This document shows, piece after piece, positions 18,560-27,228 of a stretch of 62,256 nt of DNA. The translations under genes and the position numbers were made by a program. Origin of the DNA: a virus; IMG/VR virus record IMGVR_UViG_3300035701_000029, positions 1 through 62,256 of that record. The stretch is one strand, 5' to 3'. Position 1 is the stretch's first letter. Each line of letters opens with the position of its first letter. The notes below the pieces were generated by a model that was given only the letters and a program-made list of their open reading frames with translations, was not told the origin of the DNA and searched no databases.

Positions 18560-19365
18560 TAGTATTCACTTACCTCTAAGTCAGCAATAGAATAATTATT
18601 TATCAGGACACCACTCGCCCCATTTATCTTAAGGTCGAATTCTAACTTATTAAGGTCTTCATTTAGAAGTTTAAGGTATTCTGTTTGTGCTCTTAAGCCA
18701 GTAGCTAAATTAAAATTGATATCGCCAGCGTTAATGTTCCCAGTACCAAAAACATTCAGTCGGACTTGAGCTTCCATAATCATCTTTACCGTATTTGCCA
18801 AATACCAATTGCGAGCCGCAACAAGCAAGTCGGCATTCTGTCCACCATATTGAAAGTCTATTCTACCGCTTCTATCGTTACCGGCTGTGCTGATTACGAC
18901 ATTGTACCCAAAATCATAAACAGAATTAGCTCTGCCAACTCCGTCCTGTACATAGTAATTAATATCTTCTGTTGCAATTAGATAGGCGTCTTCATAGGTA
19001 TCACCTATTGCGTTTCTAACTGAGCGGACAAAAGACCTTCCTACAGAAGTTGAAGAATATATGATGGGTATGTCTATGACATCAAAATAGACAGGATCGT
19101 CCATAGTGATAAGAGCACCGTTGATGTACCCCTCGAACCAAGCTTGATACACACCGCGTTCTGTTGCATAAGCAGTAGATGCGGTAAAATTGTAGAAGTA
19201 GACCCCTACGGCCTCAAAAGTACATGCAGCACTAGAGACCACTTGTTCACCCAGGGGGTTGTAGACTACTACTCTCGGGTTTGTAGGGTCTACGAGCTTA
19301 TTGTCAACATCTCGAAATTCCACATAGATTCGTTCTTGTTGACCACTAAGAATTTTCTTACCCAT
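18559..19365 (-). CDS. Putative head-tail connector protein
   Basis: This 268-residue protein has an N-terminal Ig-like beta region (residues 1-100) and a C-terminal helical part with NYYVQDGVGRAN and NWYLANTVKMIMEAQ, similar in layout to head-tail adaptor proteins. It lies between the two secreted-type proteins and the zinc-knuckle neck protein. The start immediately follows the previous stop (TAAATG). Function is inferred from position. Confidence 0.5.
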   Translation of the reverse strand: MGKKILSGQQERIYVEFRDVDNKLVDPTNPRVVVYNPLGEQVVSSAACTFEAVGVYFYNFTASTAYATERGVYQAWFEGYINGALITMDDPVYFDVIDIPIIYSSTSVGRSFVRSVRNAIGDTYEDAYLIATEDINYYVQDGVGRANSVYDFGYNVVISTAGNDRSGRIDFQYGGQNADLLVAARNWYLANTVKMIMEAQVRLNVFGTGNINAGDINFNLATGLRAQTEYLKLLNEDLNKLEFDLKINGASGVLINNYSIADLEVSEY

Positions 19366-20574
19366 TTAGTTTCCCCCTTCGACACCATTTGAAATCAAAA
19401 CTCCATCTAAAACAGGAGATGGTCCTACTAAAGACCTTGGTCCACTGCTGCTAGAAGTATATCTAGCATATAGACTATATTTGCGAGATTCACTGGCACT
19501 TGCAACAAATGGATCAGGACAAGTTGAACCAACACTTGTATGTACTTTTGTATCATTTGTCCCGGCCGCATCATAACGGAAGTTAACGAATTCTGATATT
19601 GTGGTAGCTCCTTGTGCAACGCAATAAGTAGTTCCACCTGTAAGATTTTGCGTAACAGCCGCTGAGCTATCCCAACCAGTTTGACCTATATCAATATCTG
19701 TAATATTCACACATGCCGATAATTGAGCATCTGGGTCACTACCTCCTACAACATACACGGCTGCTTTTATATTCATATTTTCCGCATCGTCAGAAGCGGC
19801 TGCCGCAAAAAATTTAGTTACTTGATCGCCACCTGAAGCGACTATACGCATAGAAGTTAAGGTACCACCATAGTTTGCGTACATATTAGCGCCTACGTCT
19901 GAATTAAGAGACCCGCCTTCTGTAGTATATCCAAAATCAGGGTCAACATAAATTGGGTAAGCAGAAGCATCTAAAAATTCAGATGGTATAGATATAGTAA
20001 AAACTCCATTTGTGGTGTCAATGAACATCTCACACCAAGCTTCTATACCCCTAGCATCCCAAGCTTTTGGGCGATACACATGTGCGAATTTGCCAGCACG
20101 ATACTGTTCATAAGTATTATCGTATTGCATATCGTTAGCGCAAGAGTTATGGTAAAGAGCATATGATCCAACAACTGAATCTGGTCTTCCGTTTATTTCT
20201 CCTGGCTGATACAACCAATCTATCCCCCAGCTATATATGGGGTAGCTAAATACATTGGTTTTAGGCCTAGCGTCAAGCCAAAAGCCCCATTCAGTATAGC
20301 TATCATGGGGAACAACATTATGCTGCTCATTATCTACTGGTTTTAAATCTAATATAAACCCACATTCTTGTCCCCAACCATTCATTTCAAAAACTCTGCC
20401 ATCCCAATTTATCTGTAGGTTTCTGTTAAACAGCCCGATTTTTGGGGGGTCTGCTAAATCAGACCAAGATTGCTTACCAACAAATTGTGTCCTCTGCGTA
20501 TCTAAATTTTGGATAGCAAGAGCCGATCCCAAAAAAATCAAAGAAATTAAGCCAGCATAAAGAAATTTATTCAT
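19366..20574 (-). CDS. Signal-peptide protein in the structural module
   Basis: This 402-residue protein begins with a clear Sec signal peptide (MNKFLYAGLISLIFLGSALA, cleavage predicted after ALA). A domain with YPIYVDPDFGYTTEG near residue 205 follows, then a Ser/Thr/Gly-rich beta region to the C-terminus with scattered cysteines. The YPIYVDP phrase occurs in large surface or fibre proteins. Export during infection is unusual for a gene placed among neck genes; it could alter the host surface or form a secreted adhesin. AGGAACTCT precedes the ATG. Confidence 0.7.
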   Translation of the reverse strand: MNKFLYAGLISLIFLGSALAIQNLDTQRTQFVGKQSWSDLADPPKIGLFNRNLQINWDGRVFEMNGWGQECGFILDLKPVDNEQHNVVPHDSYTEWGFWLDARPKTNVFSYPIYSWGIDWLYQPGEINGRPDSVVGSYALYHNSCANDMQYDNTYEQYRAGKFAHVYRPKAWDARGIEAWCEMFIDTTNGVFTISIPSEFLDASAYPIYVDPDFGYTTEGGSLNSDVGANMYANYGGTLTSMRIVASGGDQVTKFFAAAASDDAENMNIKAAVYVVGGSDPDAQLSACVNITDIDIGQTGWDSSAAVTQNLTGGTTYCVAQGATTISEFVNFRYDAAGTNDTKVHTSVGSTCPDPFVASASESRKYSLYARYTSSSSGPRSLVGPSPVLDGVLISNGVEGGN

Positions 20575-20581
20575 AGAGTTC

Positions 20582-21253
20582 CTATGGATTAATGTAATGA
20601 TAAATGACCTTAGAGCTATCCAAAACAGCCTGATTATTGTGATGGTAAAAATACTGTGTAGCTACAAACAATGTATCCCCAGTGTTTAAAGAAGCGCTTC
20701 CATTAAAATCTGCAATCCTGTAATATTGAACTGAGTCTTTTGGCGTAACCCCTGACGGTGGGTATAAAACCCTATAGGTGTACTTATCTGCTCCTAAAAA
20801 GTACTGTAAGTCATACAGAGCATCCCACCCGTTACCCCTAACAACTCGATAAGTAAACTCTTTGCTACTGGTATTTGCGTTATATGCCACCCTAATATAG
20901 ACCGCGATTTGTCCAAGACTATCTTCCCCCGTCTTAACAAGACCATCTATGCTGGCTCTAAACTTAATATAATATCGTCCAGACCCAGATTCTCCAAGAG
21001 CATCTACTTGAGCATGATCCGCTCCTCTAGTTCCAGCACTCTTAAGAGAGTCAAATTTTACTCCTCTGTAATATCGGACAACTACAATAGTGTCCATATC
21101 TTTTACTCTAAGTCCAGTGCTATCATGGCAAGAAAGATAGAGCCCAACAGTATCTAATGGGGAGTAAAGCTGACCGAATATGCCTTCAAACTCCGCCTTA
21201 GCGACTTGCGGAATAGCTAGTATCATAAGCACCAAAAACAACCATTTCTTCAT
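20582..21253 (-). CDS. Second signal-peptide protein, function unknown
   Basis: This 223-residue protein has an N-terminal signal peptide (MKKWLFLVLMILAIPQVAKA) followed by a beta-rich domain with many Tyr and Asp residues. It is the first gene after a probable late promoter (21277-21287) and has a strong AAGGAGA site. It is paired with the other exported protein 7 nt downstream, suggesting a shared extracytoplasmic role. Confidence 0.7.
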   Translation of the reverse strand: MKKWLFLVLMILAIPQVAKAEFEGIFGQLYSPLDTVGLYLSCHDSTGLRVKDMDTIVVVRYYRGVKFDSLKSAGTRGADHAQVDALGESGSGRYYIKFRASIDGLVKTGEDSLGQIAVYIRVAYNANTSSKEFTYRVVRGNGWDALYDLQYFLGADKYTYRVLYPPSGVTPKDSVQYYRIADFNGSASLNTGDTLFVATQYFYHHNNQAVLDSSKVIYHYINP

Positions 21254-21276
21254 AGGTATCTCCTTGTTTCCTCTAT

Positions 21277-21287
21277 ATTTATACGGT
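21277..21287 (-). promoter_or_regulatory. Putative late promoter, ACCGTATAAAT type
   Basis: The minus strand reads ACCGTATAAATA, containing the octamer TATAAATA that defines T4 late promoters. There is no -35 element. It overlaps the stop codon of the repeat protein gene and lies 24 nt before the ATG of the exported protein. It differs by one base from two identical copies at 31193 and 36106. Confidence 0.6.
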
Positions 21288-23485
21288 TAGCTAAGCCCTG
21301 GCTCTGTTAAAGCCTTGATAGTCCCAGCCTTTGCTCTTTCTTTAATAGTGGGCCTTGCTCCACCCTCTCTGCTTGTAATAGTCGGCTTCTTACTTCTGTC
21401 AATAATCCTCCCACGTCCAATTAGTCCTGAAGGTTGAGCAAAGACATAAATTTGCCTAACCATATCTGCCCTATAGGCACCGCTAATATGGAGTTCTTTC
21501 TTAAGATATCCAAACTCAACGCCTCTTATGAAAATTTCTTTATAGAAAGACTGTGGGCTTGAACCAAAAATGTATAGTTGCTTGTAAGCTTGGCCTATTT
21601 CTAGCCCTTGGATATAGACCTGTTTCGACTGACTATCAACCGCCTGCCCAGTAATATATATCTGTTTATAGACTTGGCCAAAAGAACTACCGGGGATAAA
21701 TATCTGCTTATAAGCTTGCCCATAAGAAAGACCTTGTATGTAAACTTCTCTTATGTAGCTATTTAGGTCAGCACCACTTATATAGATTTGTTTGTAGATA
21801 TCTCTTAGGTCCTGCCCGCCTACAAAGATTTCTTTGTATGTAGCCCCAGAAGCAACGCCCCAAACATAAATCTGCCTTAGACAGATGTTCTCAGAAGGGA
21901 TATTCCCCAAGATATACAGTTGCTTGTAAGTTTGAGATATGTCAGCGCCAGAGACATAAATTTGTTTACTGGTGTAATCTAACGATAGACCACCTACAAA
22001 AAGCTGTTTATATTGTGCAGATGTGTCTATGCCCTTAATGTATATCTGTTTGGATAACTCTCTAAAATCATTGCCCTGAACAAATATTTGTTTGTAGATA
22101 GAGGAATAATCTAGCCCTTGTATGAATATTGGTCTAGTAACTGGATTTGCGGATTCATACTGACCAGTGATAACAATTGGCCTATAGGTTGACCCAATCT
22201 CATTAATTAAGATAAAAAGTTGTTTGTAAGCACTGGCAATTTCTAGCCCTGGCACAAATACTGGTCGGTACTGATAGTCTAGCGATAACCCCTGAACAAA
22301 GATTTGTTTGCTATGGGAACCTACAGATAAGCCCTGTACGAAAATTTGTTTATACGCATCAGTAAGCGATACGCCTTGGATAAACAGTTCGCGCTTGTGC
22401 GAAGAAAGATCAGCACCGCCAATATATATTTGCTTACTAATTTCGCTAAAAGACTGACCAGTAATAACTATTTCTTTGTATGTAGCCCCTAGCGAAACAC
22501 CCCAAACATAAAGAGGTCTTACTACTGGGTTTGCAGATTCATACTGACCGGTAATAGAAAGCTGCTTATATGTAGAGGATATATCTTGAGCAGAAAGATA
22601 AATTTGTTTGTAGGTATCAGAGAGAGAATATCCCCAAACATAAATCTGACGGTAACTATCAGAATAGGCTAAGCCATCTATATAAATTTGACGATATGTG
22701 CTAGCCTCTGATACACCACCTATGAAAATCTGCTTGGATAGGCCAGAATATGACTGCCCGCCTATGTAGATTTGCTTATAATTTTGGTCTAAAGAAAGAC
22801 CTTGTACAAATATTTGCTTGTAGGCTTGGTCAACTGCTAATCCCCAAACGTATAGGGGTCTATAAACAGCATTGATGTCTAAACCTTGTATGAAGATTTG
22901 CTTATACTGGGAATCAAAAGACACACCCTGTATAAAAATCTGCTTGTAAGAAGAACCAACTGATTCTCCTCGAATATACAATGGCCTATAAATAGCGTTA
23001 GTATCTAGCCCCTGGATAAAGATTTGTTTATAGATACTCCCAGTATCAAGCCCTTGTATAAAAACTTGTTTTGAATGGTAAGAGACCTGGCTTCCGCCAC
23101 CTACGCCTTCAATATAAAGCTGTCTGACTAGTGTTGCAATTGGGCCACTACTTTGAAATTCGAGGTCTTCTATCTGCCCTAAAAACGCATCGTCTCCATA
23201 AATCCAATAATTATTTACATATAAATGACCCTTAATATAAAGTTCTCTGTATACAGTGCCAGTTACAATATAAGATAGCCCATCAATAAATATCTGCCTA
23301 TAGGTGGATACAGAATCTTGGGCAGAAAGATAGATTTGTTTATAGGTTTGCCCTAGAGAAAAGCCTTGAATAAATATGGGGCGATAATCTTGGCTTACAT
23401 TAACTTCAATTAATAGGACACCACTACCATCTTCTAGCTGGTAGCCGTCAGTAGCGCTTGTCTCTATTAAATAGCGGTCTGCCAT
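21287..23485 (-). CDS. Tandem 14-residue repeat protein, probable fibre or solenoid
   Basis: This 732-residue protein is almost entirely about 45 tandem copies of a 14-residue unit with consensus YKQIFIQGLSxxxx, from residue 34 to 689. Tyr or Ser starts each unit, Lys/Arg follows, and a four-residue beta strand (IFIQ, IYIG, LYVW) precedes Gly. The regularity suggests a beta-solenoid or beta-stack rod. A 27-residue insertion interrupts it near residue 100. A basic tail (residues 690-732) follows. It lies between the paralogous surface proteins and the exported proteins; a side fibre or tail fibre shaft is likely. Confidence 0.8.
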   Translation of the reverse strand: MADRYLIETSATDGYQLEDGSGVLLIEVNVSQDYRPIFIQGFSLGQTYKQIYLSAQDSVSTYRQIFIDGLSYIVTGTVYRELYIKGHLYVNNYWIYGDDAFLGQIEDLEFQSSGPIATLVRQLYIEGVGGGSQVSYHSKQVFIQGLDTGSIYKQIFIQGLDTNAIYRPLYIRGESVGSSYKQIFIQGVSFDSQYKQIFIQGLDINAVYRPLYVWGLAVDQAYKQIFVQGLSLDQNYKQIYIGGQSYSGLSKQIFIGGVSEASTYRQIYIDGLAYSDSYRQIYVWGYSLSDTYKQIYLSAQDISSTYKQLSITGQYESANPVVRPLYVWGVSLGATYKEIVITGQSFSEISKQIYIGGADLSSHKRELFIQGVSLTDAYKQIFVQGLSVGSHSKQIFVQGLSLDYQYRPVFVPGLEIASAYKQLFILINEIGSTYRPIVITGQYESANPVTRPIFIQGLDYSSIYKQIFVQGNDFRELSKQIYIKGIDTSAQYKQLFVGGLSLDYTSKQIYVSGADISQTYKQLYILGNIPSENICLRQIYVWGVASGATYKEIFVGGQDLRDIYKQIYISGADLNSYIREVYIQGLSYGQAYKQIFIPGSSFGQVYKQIYITGQAVDSQSKQVYIQGLEIGQAYKQLYIFGSSPQSFYKEIFIRGVEFGYLKKELHISGAYRADMVRQIYVFAQPSGLIGRGRIIDRSKKPTITSREGGARPTIKERAKAGTIKALTEPGLS
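21419..23386 (-). repeat. About 45 tandem 42-bp coding repeats
   Basis: The DNA repeats every 42 bases, encoding the 14-residue units. Codons vary at third positions (for example ATATATATT, ATTTGTTT and similar alternatives), so units have diverged at DNA level while the protein pattern is kept. This points to old duplication with selection on the fold. Confidence 0.85.
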
Positions 23486-23486
23486 T

Positions 23487-24107
23487 TTATGCTATTTTCT
23501 GTATCCATACAGATGTAGGAGTACTTAAAGTTTGAGTACCGGTAGTGGCAACTTCCGACCCATAATATAATTGCAAGTCACCAGAAACAGTAACAACTAA
23601 TAGCCCTCGAATTACTATTAGGCAATCACCATCTGCTACGTCAGTTGCAGATACTCTAATAATATCAACTGTAGTACTAGGGGCTCTTACAGTCCCACCT
23701 GTTTTCATTCTAAACCCAGGTTCTGCTGTTACAGTTCCTAAATAAGAAAAATTACCAGTATTTGCGGAAGAACAGGACATAGTGGCTTCAACATTAAATG
23801 CAGTTTGTGTTCCAGAAAAATTAACACCAAACTTCATACCATTGGTTGAATCGGTTGTTCTGAAAACTACTCTGTATTCAAAATCCCAAGTACCTGTTTC
23901 AAGAGTTTTATCTAACCCTGTAGCTTTAACCATTGTAGTACTAGTAGTATTTAAATTAGAACCTAACTGCCCACGGATAGTCCCTAAAAAAGTTTCTACT
24001 TGACTAAGAGAAGCCTTTTTAGTTGTGCCGGCCTCGTTAACGGCAAATGTTTCAGTACCAGTAATACTAGCATCTGTGCCCAATGCTGAAATTTTTCTGT
24101 CTGCCAT
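23487..24107 (-). CDS. Paralogous surface/fibre-like protein, copy 3
   Basis: This 206-residue protein is the third of three tandem relatives. It starts MADRKISALGTD with the ATG at 24107 overlapping the previous stop (TAATG); a GTG 18 nt earlier is less likely. Shared blocks are the MADxKISAL start, a TKKASLSQ-like segment near residue 30, FGVNFSGTQT near 100, and a SGDLQLYYGSEV ending. It looks like a small trimerising virion surface protein followed by a beta domain. Confidence 0.7.
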   Translation of the reverse strand: MADRKISALGTDASITGTETFAVNEAGTTKKASLSQVETFLGTIRGQLGSNLNTTSTTMVKATGLDKTLETGTWDFEYRVVFRTTDSTNGMKFGVNFSGTQTAFNVEATMSCSSANTGNFSYLGTVTAEPGFRMKTGGTVRAPSTTVDIIRVSATDVADGDCLIVIRGLLVVTVSGDLQLYYGSEVATTGTQTLSTPTSVWIQKIA

Positions 24108-24727
24108 TACGCCACCTTCCAACACAGTAGAGAAGTTGGGGCTTTAACTATTTGGTTTCCAGCCGCGTCTACCTCTGATCCATAATAAAGTTGTAAATCT
24201 CCAGATACAGTAACTACTACAATTCCTTTAATGCAAAATAGAATATCGACGTTAATGGTATCAACTGATGTTGACCCTCCTATAGAAGCAGTGGTACTAG
24301 GAGAACGACCGGCTCCACCTGATCTTAGTCCTGTTGTACCAGAAACTACATCTTGATCTACCGCACCAGTTGAAGCTAGGGTTGTTGCTTCAAATTGAGT
24401 TCCCTCAACTATAAATGTAGTCTGCGTCCCGCTAAAATTTACACCAAAAGACATACCTGTTCCAGCAGTGTCCGACCTGTAAACTATCTTATATTCAAAT
24501 AGCCATGTGCCCGTATCTAGGGTTTGATCTATATTTGTTGCTTTAACTTTCGTGGTGCTAGAAATAGTTGCAGTATCAGACCCAAGGCTTTTTACAATAA
24601 GGCCTAAGTAAGTCTTAAACTGTGTTAATGTGGCTTTTTTACTGGCGCCAGATTCATTAACCGGAAATTCATTAGCTCCTGCTGCTGCACTAACAGCACT
24701 AAGCGCAGATATTTTAGTATCAGCCAT
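24107..24727 (-). CDS. Paralogous surface/fibre-like protein, copy 2
   Basis: This 206-residue protein is closely related to its two neighbours. It carries GMSFGVNFSGTQTTFIVEGTQ near residue 95 and VSGDLQLYYGSEV near 175. It is coupled by TAATG overlaps on both sides. It shares long blocks with copy 1, including the SPSTTASIGGSTSVDTINVD segment, so this pair is the more recent duplication. Confidence 0.7.
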   Translation of the reverse strand: MADTKISALSAVSAAAGANEFPVNESGASKKATLTQFKTYLGLIVKSLGSDTATISSTTKVKATNIDQTLDTGTWLFEYKIVYRSDTAGTGMSFGVNFSGTQTTFIVEGTQFEATTLASTGAVDQDVVSGTTGLRSGGAGRSPSTTASIGGSTSVDTINVDILFCIKGIVVVTVSGDLQLYYGSEVDAAGNQIVKAPTSLLCWKVA

Positions 24728-25338
24728 TATGCAACCTTTCTACAAATTAATGAACTAGGAGCTTTAACTATTTGGTTTCCAGCCGCGCCTACCTCAGAAG
24801 AATAATAAAGTTGGAGATCGCCAGAAACAGTTACAACAATAACTCCCTTAATCCAAAACATCATATCTACGTTAATGGTATCAACTGATGTTGACCCTCC
24901 TATAGAAGCAGTGGTACTAGGGGATCTTATAGCGCCTCCAGATTTTAAACCAAAAGTACCATGAAGTTGATCTGCTGCACCAGTTGAAGCAGAAGTGGTG
25001 GCTTCTGTTTGAGTTCCTTCTGCTATAAAAGTAGTTTTGGTTCCACTAAAATTAACCCCGAAGACCATACCGGTAGTAAGAGTGTCCGATCTATAAACTA
25101 TACAATAATCAAACATCCAAGTGCCTGTAGTTAAAGTTTGGTCAAGATTGGTTGCTTTAACTTTCGTAGCACTAGAAATAGTACCAGTATCAGATCCCAA
25201 TGTTTTTCGTACATACCCTAAAAAGGTCTGTATATCGGCTAGAGTTATTTTTTTGCTTATTCCATCGTTAACTGCGGTTTCATGTGTCCCAACCGCTGCG
25301 GCTACCGCAGTAAGTGCCGAAATCTTAGTATCAGCCAT
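24727..25338 (-). CDS. Paralogous surface/fibre-like protein, copy 1
   Basis: This 203-residue protein is the first of three tandem relatives in transcription order, preceded by a terminator-like hairpin whose U tract runs into its GGAG ribosome site. It begins MADTKISALTAV and contains the FGVNFSGTKT and SGDLQLYYSSEV blocks. A head fibre, tail decoration or trimeric spike is plausible; no enzymatic motif is seen. Confidence 0.7.
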   Translation of the reverse strand: MADTKISALTAVAAAVGTHETAVNDGISKKITLADIQTFLGYVRKTLGSDTGTISSATKVKATNLDQTLTTGTWMFDYCIVYRSDTLTTGMVFGVNFSGTKTTFIAEGTQTEATTSASTGAADQLHGTFGLKSGGAIRSPSTTASIGGSTSVDTINVDMMFWIKGVIVVTVSGDLQLYYSSEVGAAGNQIVKAPSSLICRKVA

Positions 25339-25347
25339 CTTCGCTCC

Positions 25348-25377
25348 AAAAATTAAAAAGGGTAGCCACAGCTACCC
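25348..25377 (-). terminator. Rho-independent terminator
   Basis: The minus strand forms GGGTAGC-TGTG-GCTACCC, a perfect 7-bp stem, followed by TTTTTAATTTTT. It separates the 150-residue gene from the paralog cluster, though the cluster's ribosome site begins right in the U tract, so it probably allows partial read-through. Confidence 0.8.
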
Positions 25378-25408
25378 CATTAGTTTTAGTCCCTTATCAT
25401 AAGGTATT

Positions 25409-25861
25409 TTATGGCTCACATAAATCACCTAACCCAGTAGGCGCTTCTTCATAGAACTTATCAATATACTCTTCAGTAGAACCGCCAGCCCCACGAATTT
25501 CAATCCAACTAATGGGCTCTATATCCCCTGTTTTGATCCAAAGAGTTGTTCGTATGTCTCTTGTTTTCCATGATAAACCTATGAAGCTAATCGCCAAACC
25601 CTGAAGGGGAAGAAATCTTTCCCTATATTGCACCCAAAATTTTTCTGGCTTTACAGTTGAATTGAAGTTTCCGCGAGTCCCGGTTGATGGGGTATTATAT
25701 CTTACTCCGTTAACCGTAGCGGTAATTGCAGTAATTGTTAAGTTGTTCTTAACACAATGCTTAACAAGTTTTTTAAAGGGGAGTTCTTCGTCCTGCACGA
25801 AGAGGTCTTTTTCGTTGATAGACCTTCCGTCGCTTAAATAAGCGACCCATTCTGTAGACAT
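25409..25861 (-). CDS. Unknown protein of the structural module
   Basis: The ATG at 25861 has a strong AGGAGGTTAC site, giving 150 residues; an upstream start would add 16 residues without a site. It starts MSTEWVAYLSDGRSINEKD and includes WIKTGDIEPISWIEIRG near residue 115. It is soluble and has no recognisable family. It sits between two hairpins, so its RNA may be processed or expressed separately. Confidence 0.65.
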   Translation of the reverse strand: MSTEWVAYLSDGRSINEKDLFVQDEELPFKKLVKHCVKNNLTITAITATVNGVRYNTPSTGTRGNFNSTVKPEKFWVQYRERFLPLQGLAISFIGLSWKTRDIRTTLWIKTGDIEPISWIEIRGAGGSTEEYIDKFYEEAPTGLGDLCEP

Positions 25862-25899
25862 GTAACCTCCTGGCCCGTAAACGTGCCATTGAAAATGAA

Positions 25900-25919
25900 G
25901 GGCTACCATAAGGTAGCCC
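25900..25919 (-). terminator. Hairpin terminator
   Basis: The minus strand reads GGGCTACC-TTAT-GGTAGCCC, an 8-bp perfect stem with a 4-nt loop, then TTCATTTTC. The stem shares GGTAGC with the hairpin at 25360-25377. It follows the gene ending at 25947. Confidence 0.65.
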
Positions 25920-25946
25920 CAACTGTTTGTGCCTTAGGCACATCAA

Positions 25947-26615
25947 TTAGCTGTAAGTAATGTCGATAGCTACTGCTCCACCCTTTTTGCCTGCCGAAAT
26001 TGGATTAGCCGAGAATGCTAAGAACCAATGTGCAGCGCTAGTGTTATTGTAGTTATTCATTGCCCTAGAGCCAGAATTAATTAACAAGTCCATCTTTAGT
26101 GAATCTTTAGTATCTCTCACCCAGGGCTTAGAACTATGCAACTGCTTAATCGCTAAAATAAAGCCTGCGTTAGCTGAATTGCCAGTGACTTGCTGAGAAG
26201 CATTTAGCACACCATACCAAGCTGATGCCTGAGTAAAGGAAACTGGGGCGCCAGTACTAAACATGAATCGAACTCCATAAGAAGGCTTCGGAGTTGCCCA
26301 TTCATTATTGGCAGTTAGACGATTGTAGTATTCTACTCCCGAACCCATTGTAGAAGTACTAACTGCAAACCCAGTAGCAGTAAGATAGCGAACATTGTTT
26401 ACATAGCGTGTGATAGTAGGAGTGGCAGTGCTATAAACTAACGCACTTCTAGTCTGCCAACTACCAACAGTGACAGGTTGCCCTCCCTGAGTGAAAAATC
26501 CCAAGGCTGTATTGGTGGCAGGCCAAGCAGTGGAAATACCAAATCCATTGCCGCCTAGCACCGAATAAGAAGTTCCAGTGGAACTACTTCTCTGAAGATA
26601 TACTTTCCATCCCAT
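25947..26615 (-). CDS. Unknown virion-module protein
   Basis: This 222-residue, Ser/Thr/Gly/Asn-rich protein has beta-type patterning and an MGWKVYLQRSSSTG start. It contains SKPWVRDTKDSLKMDLLINSGSRAM near 165-190. It is coded just after the capsid genes and before the fibre-like genes, so a head surface or decoration protein is plausible. No family recognised. Confidence 0.6.
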   Translation of the reverse strand: MGWKVYLQRSSSTGTSYSVLGGNGFGISTAWPATNTALGFFTQGGQPVTVGSWQTRSALVYSTATPTITRYVNNVRYLTATGFAVSTSTMGSGVEYYNRLTANNEWATPKPSYGVRFMFSTGAPVSFTQASAWYGVLNASQQVTGNSANAGFILAIKQLHSSKPWVRDTKDSLKMDLLINSGSRAMNNYNNTSAAHWFLAFSANPISAGKKGGAVAIDITYS

Positions 26616-26636
26616 TTTATGCTACCTCCCTTGGGA

Positions 26637-27185
26637 CTAATCCGTTTCAACAGGGACTAGATTTTCTTCCTGATACTTTTGCTTAAGTTCTTTAGCCCTA
26701 CTGTCAGCATAGCTAGCTAGATGCGCTGGCAAATTATGCTCTACAATGCGCTTTCTTACCCTATCAAGAGTAAAAATGGAGTCCACTGATAAAATATAGT
26801 CTTTAATTTCATCGTTGTCTAAAAGAAGAACCTTATCAATCTGCTTATCGGTTACCGAATTAGGATTGATGATATCTTCCAAATCCTCATTCATAATTTC
26901 AACCACATACCCCATCTTATAAAACTGAGACTGCAAAATTACTTCTCTCTCGCCATCAGAAATATCATCTCTAGTCTCAAGAGGCTTAATGGCCTTAGTC
27001 TCTTTTCCATTCTTAGGAGTCAAAAAATACATAGAATTACTAATGTTTTTGAATCTATACCTAGCTGTTTCTGTAACTAGCTGAAGGGGCTGTGTGTTGC
27101 CTTGATTCTTAGCAACAAACTGAACTTCTTCTCGGACCATTCTTTTACTAGTTTGGTCGTTCTTACTGCCTTTAGGCCGTCCCAT
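26637..27185 (-). CDS. Head-module protein with AT-hook-like N-terminus
   Basis: The ATG at 27185 has AAGGAG six bases upstream, giving 182 residues beginning MGRPKGSKNDQTSKR, an AT-hook-like minor-groove binding motif. A central beta segment (TARYRFKNISNSMYFLTP) is followed by a charged helical C-terminus. It lies directly after the major capsid gene. It may bind DNA inside the head or be a capsid accessory protein. Confidence 0.6.
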   Translation of the reverse strand: MGRPKGSKNDQTSKRMVREEVQFVAKNQGNTQPLQLVTETARYRFKNISNSMYFLTPKNGKETKAIKPLETRDDISDGEREVILQSQFYKMGYVVEIMNEDLEDIINPNSVTDKQIDKVLLLDNDEIKDYILSVDSIFTLDRVRKRIVEHNLPAHLASYADSRAKELKQKYQEENLVPVETD

Positions 27186-27203
27186 TTTATACTCCTTCAT
27201 GAA

Positions 27204-27219
27204 GGGCGCCTAAGCGCCC
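27204..27219 (-). terminator. Hairpin after the major capsid gene
   Basis: GGGCGC-TTAG-GCGCCC forms a 6-bp stem with a 4-nt loop just after the capsid stop. The downstream bases TTCATG are a poor U tract, so it may stabilise capsid mRNA or only partly terminate. Confidence 0.5.
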
Positions 27220-27228
27220 CAGTTGTTA

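Noticed and set aside
21419-23386. Regular 42-bp spaced repeats resembling a CRISPR array
   Set aside because: The period lies in one open frame, units vary at third codon positions, and there are no unique spacers, so these are protein repeats.
21287-25338. Diversity-generating retroelement acting on fibre genes
   Set aside because: No reverse transcriptase or template repeat is visible in the window; paralogs are full-length duplicates.
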